Source of the DNA: Chrysochromulina tobinii
Lineage: Eukaryota; Haptophyta; Prymnesiales; Chrysochromulinaceae
NCBI GenBank assembly: GCA_001275005.1
Contig: JWZX01001762.1
Location: 1 to 26,685 of the forward strand
Direction: 5' to 3'
DNA length: 26,685 bases
Shown here: positions 17,701-23,688 of the stretch, piece after piece
Numbering within the stretch: the first letter of the stretch is position 1
Layout of the letters: each line of letters starts with the position of its first letter
Translations under genes and position numbers: made by a program
Notes under the pieces: generated by a model
Database searches by the model: none
Told to the model about the DNA's origin: nothing
The model's input: only the letters and a program-made list of their open reading frames with translations

Positions 17701-19629
17701 CTGATGAGGGAGGCAATTAGAGGTCATCAGAGGTCATCAGCTACCGGTACCTATGTCGCTCCCACCTGAGAGCACAGAGCGGCGAGCCCATCAAGCTTCA
17801 TTAGGCGAGCCCATCAAGCTTCATTAGGCGAGCCCATCAAGCTTCATTAGGCGAGCCCATCAAGCTTCATTAGGCGAGCCCATCAGGCTTCATTAGGCGA
17901 GCCCATCAGGCTTCATTAGGCGAGCCCATCAGGCTTCATTAGGCGAGCCAATCCCCAAATTAGGCTCAAAGAGCCTAATTAGGATTCCTACGGGTCTTGA
18001 ACTCAATCAGGCCCCATCAAGCTCCATCAGAGGCCCACTGAGGTTTCGTCAGGCTCCACTCGACGAACCTGATTGAACAGGCTCTGGTCATTGACATTCT
18101 CCGTCAGGTCCGGTCGCCCCTTTTGATGAAGCATCGCCTTGCGCCAGCTCTGTACCATCGCCTTGGCGCCCACCGTTTGACGAAAGTACACGACGCCGGT
18201 GTTGAGCTCAATGATGCCTGCGAGGCCTCCGCGTGCGTCTTGGCGCACATCGAGACCGTCGGTGGTGACGAGAACGTCGGCCGCAGCGATGAGCGCCGCC
18301 TCGGGCACTGCCGGGTGCGTCGGGTCCGAATGGGTCATCCAGCGCTGCCAGTGGCCATTGAGCCAGACCACGTCGAGATCGGAGATGAGGACGCTGAAGC
18401 CGACGGCGAGCAGTTCCCACAAAAAGGCCACTTTGACTAACCCCATCTCGAGAAAGTCGGATCTGATGAGGGAGGCCATCCGAGGCGATCAGAGGTCATC
18501 AAAGGTCATCAAAGGTCATCAGAGGTAATCCGAGGCAATCCGAGATCATCCGAGGCCATCCGAGGCCATCCGAGGCCATCATCAGGGCCACCCCCCCTCA
18601 CTTGTGGTGTCGAATGTAACCCCAGTTCGACTTCATCTCGTACACCTCCGCTTGCTTCGGCTTGCGCTGTGGAATGCCCAAATTAGGTAGGGTACGTGCA
18701 CACACATCGAGCTCAGTCATGAGCAGCAGGACTCGGGCGCAATCAGGAGTCCTCAGCAGCAGCTCAGATGCAATCAGGAGTCATCAGGAGCACCTCAGAT
18801 GCAATCAGGAGTCCTCAGCAGCAGCGCGCCTGGTACGTCCACACGTCGAGCTCAGGGATGATGCCCGCGGCAGGTACGCGCATCTCGGAGCACGCCTTCA
18901 GCAACGTGAGGTCCGCCGCGCCAACAAGCAGCGGAGTGCTGCCAAATTAGGGAAGGTGCCCAATTAGGACGAGGGCCAGCCGCCGTCAGAGAGGAAGTCA
19001 ATCAACGCAGCGCGCAGATGCAATCAGGCGCAATCAGGTGGCACTCACAGCCCGGCCTTTTGGGCAAAGTGGAGCCAATTCTTGACGAAATCCATCATGA
19101 CGGAAGTGCCAAACGTGAAGTGGATGGTGGTGCCGCGTGGCTCGACGGCCGCGAGCGCGTGCTTGGCCGGTTCATTCAGCGCCAGCGCGCGACCCGAGAC
19201 CTCTGGCAGCATCCACGCTGGCAAGTTTGCCAGCGTCGCGGGAGCGTCTGTCGTCGCTGGCTCCGTCGCCGCCGCCACTGTCGCCGCCGCCACTGTCGCC
19301 GCCGCCGCCACGACCGTCTGGACGGCCGACGCGACCAACTCGGACTGGTCGGCGACGCCACCAATCGACACCGTGGGCGCCACTACTGCCGCTGCTTTGA
19401 GCGCTGTCGCGGGCTCGCCGCCGTGCTTCATCGGGTGCAGGAAGTGCTGCGCCTCCTCCCACGTCGGCCGCGGAGGCACCTCGGAGACGACGGCGTGCTG
19501 GTTGGCCATCCGACCGGAGGAGGCCCAGCTAGTGAGGCTCGCGCTCTCGAAGCTCGCAAATGCCGTGCGGTAGACGAGCGTGAGCAGCACGGCCATGCCG
19601 GCGGCCGCGTACACGACACGGGTCTGCAT
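14749..19629 (-). CDS. GT77-like (Nucleotid_trans) glycosyltransferase, 14 exons
   Basis: Predicted type II Golgi nucleotide-sugar transferase resembling plant XEG113/RRA arabinosyltransferases. Exons: 19629-19049, 18938-18830, 18666-18602, 18462-18069, 17700-17563, 17346-17227, 17117-16978, 16585-16450, 16311-16151, 16019-15699, 15526-15316, 15218-15153, 15049-14979, 14905-14749; these join in frame to 889 aa. A signal anchor (residues about 4-26) is followed by an Ala-rich stem (to about 160). The catalytic region starts at TSVMMDFVKNW, with SDLDVVW (Asp280, Asp282, metal-binding DxD), NDQSLFNQ (376-383), FTGGHTWFNQ (457-466), VHFTFQFG...REAALW, and LWCHCDRYW (582-590). A Cys-rich tail follows (about 715-840). 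Exon 2's donor is uncertain: GC-AG at 18829 keeps WTYQ, while GT-AG at 18844 removes five residues. Acceptor sugar and substrate are unknown. Confidence 0.87.
14906..14978 (-). other. GT77 intron 13 (73 nt)
   Basis: Donor GAAGG|GTACGG and acceptor CCCCTCATCAG|TTACAA, filled with CTCTGATGACC and CTGATGGCC units. Phase 2. It is a compact example of the common intron family without a visible exon copy. Confidence 0.85.
15050..15152 (-). repeat. GT77 intron 12 with 9-bp array and exon-end copy
   Basis: Donor CGCCAG|GTGAGT. Four 9-bp units (GCCCTAATT in sense) lie at 15060-15096, and the last 13 nt of the intron, TTGCCCTCGCCAG, repeat the end of exon 12. The acceptor is thus a copy of the upstream exon's own end, as expected when an AG|GT site is duplicated. 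Confidence 0.8.
15219..15315 (-). repeat. GT77 intron 11 with 33-bp exon copy
   Basis: The intron starts with GTCGATACGCGCGAAGTGTC and more, a roughly 33-bp copy of the exon 12 start (15186-15218). CACTGATTGC and CACTGATGGT units follow, and it ends TGATTGCCTCCCTCATCAG|GTCGAT. The copy provides the GT donor. Confidence 0.88.
15527..15698 (-). repeat. GT77 intron 10 with 11-bp array
   Basis: Six 11-bp units (GATTGGATTGC or GACTGGATTGC in sense) at 15627-15692 sit just inside donor ATCAT|GTGCGC. GAGTGCCTCT units follow, and it ends TAATTGCCTCCCTCATCAG|GTACAT. Phase 2. The array unit differs from those in neighbouring introns while the 3' end is the shared one. Confidence 0.85.
16312..16449 (-). 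repeat. GT77 intron 8 with two family-B copies
   Basis: Donor GCG|GTGCGT, acceptor CTCTTCACAG|GTGCGC. A family-B 3' segment (16312-16370) contains GCATGCAAGTGCTCACCACG. A diverged second copy (about 16404-16437) contains GCATGCTAGTGCCCACCACG. The same segment closes PRP8 introns 1 and 7, though the genes are unrelated. Confidence 0.82.
16586..16977 (-). repeat. GT77 intron 7: 71-bp array carrying copies of exon 7 end
   Basis: Four copies of the exon 7 end (CTCTGGGCTGTCGACC to CGCCCGAGTAGG) begin at 16670, 16741, 16812 and 16883, period 71 bp. They are separated by CTGATGACC-type filler. The copy at 16890-16922 is flanked by CATCAG and GTAGGC, so it could act as a 33-nt in-frame exon. The intron ends GCTTCATCAG|GTATTT. 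Phase 2. Confidence 0.85.
17347..17562 (-). repeat. GT77 intron 5: three 72-nt introns in tandem
   Basis: The 216-nt intron is exactly three 72-nt units (17491-17562, 17419-17490, 17347-17418). Each starts GTGAGCGGGCAC, the start of exon 6, and ends ATTGCCTCCACCATCAG. At both internal joints CAG meets GTGAGC directly, giving zero-length exons. The units are nearly identical, implying recent amplification. Confidence 0.92.
17701..18068 (-). repeat. GT77 intron 4 with 23-bp x7 array and exon copy
   Basis: Donor CAG|GTTCGT. Seven 23-bp units (17781-17941, sense TAATGAAGC-TGATGGGCTCGCC) are followed by a copy of part of exon 5 (about 17739-17766) preceded by a usable CTCTCAG. The intron ends TAATTGCCTCCCTCATCAG|GTGGTG. 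It is among the longest introns here. Confidence 0.85.
18463..18601 (-). other. GT77 intron 3 (139 nt)
   Basis: Donor CACAA|GTGAGG, acceptor GATGGCCTCCCTCATCAG|ATCCGA, phase 2. The body is an array of CTCGGATGGC, CTCGGATTGC, TTTGATGACC and CTCTGATGACC units. No exon copy is seen. Confidence 0.85.
18667..18829 (-). repeat. GT77 intron 2 with exon-end copy, donor uncertain
   Basis: It contains a partial copy of the exon 2 end (18691-18715: GAGCTCGATGTG...CACGTACC) and TGAGGACTCCTGATTGCATC units. The acceptor GCATTCCACAG|CGCAAG is clear. The donor is either the GC at 18829 (after TACCAG) or the GT at 18844 (after GAGCTCGAC). Both are phase 0. Confidence 0.6.
18939..19048 (-). other. GT77 intron 1 (110 nt)
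   Basis: Donor GGGCT|GTGAGT and acceptor CCCTAATTTGGCAG|CACTCC, phase 2. It has a few CTGATTGC units but no clear array and no exon copy. This may be an older intron. Confidence 0.8.
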
Positions 19630-20004
19630 CGAGACAGTCTTAGCGCTCGACACGGCGCGAATGAATCAGAGATGCGAGTAGTTTTGAATTTGTGTGGTTC
19701 ATCAAAGCAACACAAGCAGCCTTGTGAGCGCGACAACCCGGTCCCTGCTCAAGCTAGACCAGGCTTACTATCGCGTTGGGTCTCGGGCTCTCGGCGTCTC
19801 TCCGTCTCGAGACTCGAGGCTCTCGGCGCGTGCACACACCTCTCTCGAAAGAGAACGACCTCATGCGCATCGAGCGCTTCGAGACAGGAATCTCAAATGC
19901 GCGAGCAGCAACAGTTGTATTAAGTTGTAAGCCTCGCCGACCTCAGGCGTCGATCCAAATTTGGACAATCCAAGCACTTTATACAGTTGTAAGCCTCGCC
20001 GACC
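19630..20004. other. intergenic region upstream of the GT77-like gene
   Basis: This 375-bp gap lies between the GT77 start and the stop of the upstream gene, both on the minus strand. It holds the GT77 promoter and the other gene's 3' end. A 24-bp direct repeat (19923-19946 and 19985-20008) overlaps the upstream stop codon. No TATA box or other element is clear. Confidence 0.55.
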
Positions 20005-20008
20005 TCAG
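19923..20008. repeat. 24-bp direct repeat at the GNAT/ankyrin gene stop
   Basis: 19923-19946 and 19985-20008 are identical. The second copy includes the stop codon (20005-20007). It parallels the repeat across the PRP8 stop codon, so local duplication also affects 3' ends of genes here. Confidence 0.85.
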
Positions 20009-22375
20009 TGAAAGGGGCCTTTCGGCACCTTGCCCTTTGGGCCAAGGAAGTGGTAGCGCACCTGATGAGGGAGGCAATTAGAGGCCATCAGAGGTCATCG
20101 GAGGTCCTCAGAGGTCCTCAGAGGTCTATCAGGAAGTGGTAGCGCACGAAGTGCCACGCGTCATCAAGCGGGTGCTCGGGAAGAGCTTTGTACTCGTCGC
20201 CCCCGTCCAATTGCAATTCATCTGCTCCGTCTCCAAAATAGAGGTCGAAGAACTCCTCCGACTCCTCGGCGAGGTCAAGCAGACCTGATGAGGAAAGCAA
20301 TCAGAGAGTCATCAGCAGCAATCAGCCATTCGAGGTCCTCCGACTCCTCGGCGAGGTCAAGCAGACCATCTATCGCGTATTCGACCTTCCCGCCGTTGCG
20401 GAAGAAGAAGTCAGTGTAGCGGTGGTCGTAACGGTAACGCCCTTGCACGAGCTCCCGCGTGATGGCGTCGACCGTCGGTAGAGCAGGTGCGTGGCGGGCG
20501 CTGTCCTGTGGGCTGTGAATCTCTTTGATCGCTTCCAAGACTTGGATCCAGCCGTACACGAAGCTCTTGTACACCTCTTCACCTCGGACGCTCTGTGGAA
20601 TGTATTCCCACAGCGGGACCTGCCACTCCATGTCATCAGGGGTCATCAGAGGTCATCAGAGGTCATCAGGGGTCATCAGGGGTCATCAGAGGTCATCAGG
20701 GACCTGCCACTCCATGTCTTCCGACGGCAGCGGCATGCGTGACTGGAACTCCGGCGCCGCGTCGCGTGCCATATCGCCTTTGGTCTCGGTGTAGAAGCGA
20801 AGCCGGTGGTTTTGGCGCGGTGTGAGCACCCCAAAGACGAGCGCAGCGCGCTGGGTGGGGTCCAGGAGGGCAAGCAGGAGCTCATACGCCTCTTTCTCGT
20901 CGTCACGCCCAGGCTGCCAGTGGCGCGCACTCAGGCCGCCGTATTCGCCGTCGAAGTCCGCAAAGTGACGAATCTGCTTCAGGGCAGACTCGAGGGGCGT
21001 GTGGCCGTAGACATCTTTCACAGAGCAGCTGGCACCGAGGCCGACGAGAGTGTTTGCGGCGACGACGGCGCTCTCTCGCGTTGCCTTTTGACGGCCTATG
21101 AACTTCGCCGTCGCGTGCAGGGCGGTTTGGCCAAACTCGTCTGCGTCGCTCGGAACGGCGCCCAGGCGCACTAGCAGCCCAAGGTGCGCCTCAGATGTCA
21201 GACCATTCATCACCGCATGGATGAGCACGTGGCACCTGATGAGAGAGGTCATCAGAGGTCATCAGAGGTCGTCAGCGGTCATCATGGATGAGCACGTGGC
21301 ACCTGTTGAGACTGGCGCCGCTTGCCACGAGGCGGCGCACGTCCGCCTCGAAGTTGGCGAGGGGCACATCTTTGGCCTCTCGCAGGTATGAAATGAGCGG
21401 CGCGTCGAGCTCTGCAACAGGCTGCCGCTCGGGGGTCTCCGTGATCAGCAGGCCAGAGACTTCCTCTTTGCTCAGCAGCCCCAGACGACTCGGTGTGACG
21501 TACCAGAACTCGCTGGCGAATTTCGCCTGCCGGAACCCAAGCCTTGCCCATTGCTGCGCCACTTTTCGGCGCGCCGCCTTTTGCTGCGCCATACGCTCGG
21601 CCTCGCGCGCTTGATCGGCCGCACTGGCCTCCTCTCCCTCGATCTCTCGCCTGTGCTCCTCCCGCAAGCAGGCATGATCTTCTGGCGTGTTCTCCAGACC
21701 TGGCTGCAACACCGCCAGAGTCCAGCCAGCACGCACGCACGTATTTCGAGGCGCGAGCCATCCCATCAAGCCATCCATGTCACCTCTCGGTAGGCGCGAC
21801 GCCTCATCATGCTCCTGGCATTGACGTGCATCTCGGGTATTGAGCCACTCCAGGAGCGTTTTGACGCAACGAACGCCGAGGTCTTTGCGGCGGTGCGCCT
21901 CGGAGATGGAGACGAGCTCGATCTGAAGGAAACCTCCTTGCGACGCGGCGCCATCCTGCTCCTCGGTAAGGCCATCCAGGTCCTTGTAGCGAAGCGAGCC
22001 ATCGTCATTGCAGAAGCAGACGCTCATTTCCTGCAGCTCCTGCGACTCTGCATCGCACAGCTCGTGAAATTGCCAACGCGGACGGAAGTTTCGGTCGATC
22101 ACCAAGCCTTTCAGGCGACCGACCGCGTGCTTTTCGTATGTAATCGACACGCTGATCTCCACCACAGACTTGAATTCGTAATGGCGTCGAAGCTCGATCT
22201 CAAAGCCATATCCAGCTAACTCATCCTCCAGCGTGTGTTGACAGATGGTCAGGCGATTGCCGTCCTCATCCTCGTCCTCCTCCTCCTCCTCGTCCTCCTC
22301 GCCGTCTTCGCCACCCTCCGCGCCGTCCTCTTCGTCCGTGCAACGACGCTTCATTTCTCTTTCGCGCTCATACAT
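20005..22375 (-). CDS. GNAT-like plus ankyrin-repeat protein, 5 exons
   Basis: Exons 22375-21303, 21235-20704, 20619-20367, 20284-20148 and 20061-20005 join to 683 aa. An acidic Asp/Glu run (residues about 15-39) precedes a region (about 55-225) that resembles a GNAT acetyltransferase fold. It has a β strand GGFLQIELVSI, then HRRKDLGVRCVKTLLEWL as the acetyl-CoA loop and helix, and a later strand GWTLAVLQPG. A charged helix (about 238-275) and ankyrin repeats follow (about 335-450, with DEFGQTALHATAK and DVYGHTPLESALK). The C-terminal 200 residues are unrecognised. Enzymatic activity is uncertain because the loop lacks the second canonical Gly. All four introns (67, 84, 82, 86 nt; phases 2, 0, 1, 0) have exon copies. 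The ATG at 22375 follows a GTCAA repeat tract. Confidence 0.78.
20062..20147 (-). repeat. GNAT/ankyrin intron 4 with 17-bp exon copy
   Basis: It begins with GTGCGCTACCACTTCCT, a copy of the exon 5 start. CTCTGAGGACC and CTCTGATGACC units follow, and it ends TAATTGCCTCCCTCATCAG|GTGCGC. Phase 0. Confidence 0.9.
20285..20366 (-). repeat. GNAT/ankyrin intron 3 with 31-bp exon copy
   Basis: It begins with 31 bp identical to the exon 4 start (GTCTGCTTGACCTCGCC onward), then GGCTGATTGC and GCTGATGACT units, and ends GATTGCTTTCCTCATCAG|GTCTGC. This is the only phase 1 intron found; it splits a GGT codon. Confidence 0.9.
20620..20703 (-). repeat. GNAT/ankyrin intron 2, duplication spans the AG|GT site
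   Basis: A 20-bp copy, GACATGGAGTGGCAGGTCCC, lies at both ends, with CTGATGACC-type units between. Splicing uses GT in the upstream copy and the AG in the downstream copy (GGCAG|GTCCCG). The usual CATCAG end is not used. This is the purest AG|GT duplication in the window. Confidence 0.88.
21236..21302 (-). repeat. GNAT/ankyrin intron 1 (67 nt) with 20-bp exon copy
   Basis: It begins with GTGCCACGTGCTCATCCATG, identical to the exon 2 start. Four CTGATGACC-like units follow, and it ends TGACCTCTCTCATCAG|GTGCCA. Phase 2. It is the smallest intron in the window and shows the basic design most simply. Confidence 0.92.
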
Positions 22376-22394
22376 GTTTCAACCAGAGTTTCCT

Positions 22395-22457
22395 AGTCAA
22401 GTCAAGTCAAGTCAAGTCAAGTCAAGTCAAGTCAAGTCAAGTTAAGTCAAGTCAAGT
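22395..22457. repeat. (GTCAA)n microsatellite, about 12 units
   Basis: A nearly perfect pentanucleotide repeat with one variant unit (GTTAA) begins 20 bp upstream of the GNAT/ankyrin start codon, so it is probably in its promoter or 5' UTR. A short inverse run (ACTTG x3) occurs at about 23572-23586. Confidence 0.92.
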
Positions 22458-22465
22458 GATTCAAA

Positions 22466-22822
22466 ATGGCGGTCGCCTTTCCGCCGCCTTTGGTGCCCAT
22501 CGCTGGCGCGAGCGATCGGGAGGGCAGATCTCGGCGCAACCGGCACCACTGGATAGCCCCGAGTCGGGGCATCATCCCCATCTTCTTGATCTTGATCATC
22601 GCGGCGCACCGGGGCTTCAACATCGTGCCTTTTCAGGAAGTCTACTGTATCCGCGGATACGGCAATGCAACACCGCTCCAGGCCGACGACGGGAGCGGTC
22701 GGGGGCCTGCGCGAGGGCTGCTCCGATGGGCCAAGGTGTCGGTAGGGTCTGGCGTCCGCCGGCGCCGCGCGTCGAGCGCGCGCGGCCCTTCTCCGACGAG
22801 TTTTTTGGCGTTTTGGGCTTGA
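22466..22822 (+). CDS. doubtful 118-aa frame with one hydrophobic segment
   Basis: It starts at aaaATGg, divergent from and 90 bp away from the GNAT/ankyrin gene. One possible membrane segment (about residues 36-48) is followed by Arg-rich sequence. No domain is recognised and other frames overlap it on both strands, so it may be chance. Confidence 0.2.
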   Translation: MAVAFPPPLVPIAGASDREGRSRRNRHHWIAPSRGIIPIFLILIIAAHRGFNIVPFQEVYCIRGYGNATPLQADDGSGRGPARGLLRWAKVSVGSGVRRRRASSARGPSPTSFLAFWA

Positions 22823-23081
22823 CAAGGGCACGTCAATCGATTTTGGCCAGGCAACGAGGGCGGCTGGCGCGGCGGCGGCAAGAGTGGTCGAGGGCGTTTC
22901 CGCGGTGCGCGCCACACACCCCGTCCTCTATCTCACGCATGCGCGCGCGCTCGCGACATACAGGTGTGGCGTCGATGGCGTCGATCAAGGGAGAAAGGAG
23001 TACAAGGCTCACAAGCTGGACAGCGCAAGCGGAACGACAAGTACGGCTACAAGGCGACATGAACTACCGGGGGACTAGGGC

Positions 23082-23216
23082 GACTAGCAGCGCTTGCGCA
23101 GCCGGATTGATCCCAACGTGCTCCCTCATTGGCCTCATTGGCTGCGGCCGACCACTTGTTACTACCGGGGGATTAGCAGCGCTTGCGCAGCCGGATTGAT
23201 CCCATCGTGCTCCCTC
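23082..23216. repeat. 46-bp direct repeat
   Basis: 23082-23127 and 23171-23216 match except for about two bases (GCAGCGCTTGCGCAGCCGGA core). Both are preceded by ACTACCGGGG. No coding or intron context is visible. Confidence 0.85.
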
Positions 23217-23342
23217 TACATACCCTCTACATGTTTGAGCGTGACGCGGCGGGCGGCGCCGACCGGCCTCGAGCTCTTCGGTCGAGGCGTTTATGTCCCC
23301 TCTTTCTCTCCCCCAATCCCCCCATTTTATGCTTGACACCAC

Positions 23343-23405
23343 GGCCGATCTCGAGCCGATTTCCTCTTCGGCGTAAGAGTGGCGCTCATCGGCTCGAGAT
23401 CGGCC
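23343..23405. repeat. 17-bp perfect inverted repeat (hairpin)
   Basis: 23343-23359 (GGCCGATCTCGAGCCGA) is the exact reverse complement of 23389-23405, with a 29-nt loop. It could be a 3'-end structure of the minus-strand gene ending at 23689 or a remnant of a mobile element. No T-run follows it. Confidence 0.7.
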
Positions 23406-23688
23406 CGTTACTTCTCACCTACTTGTTCTCCGAGGGCACGTATGTCAGCATTTATGACGTGTCGCCTCTAGATGGACCCCTTCCGTCATCTCCGCCTACT
23501 CCCGTCCTCCCCTGCTGGCTTCCGGAGCACATTCGATAGGCTTCCGTATGGTTGTCTGTTGTTTATGTATAGACTTGACTTGACTTGGGGGTTAAGCTGT
23601 GAACATTTCAAGAAAGCTGTGAACATGTTATTAGACTGTGAACAGGCGATACAACCACATGGATGGCATGACCTCATTTCCCGACCCT

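Larger units (their letters stand above)
22376..23688. other. repeat-rich intergenic region
   Basis: About 1.3 kb lies between the GNAT/ankyrin start and the stop of the next minus-strand gene. It contains a pentanucleotide tract, a 46-bp direct repeat and a 17-bp inverted repeat. A 118-aa plus-strand frame from the ATG at 22466 (good context, one hydrophobic segment IIPIFLILIIAA) and overlapping frames on both strands match no known family. I treat the region as non-coding. Confidence 0.45.
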
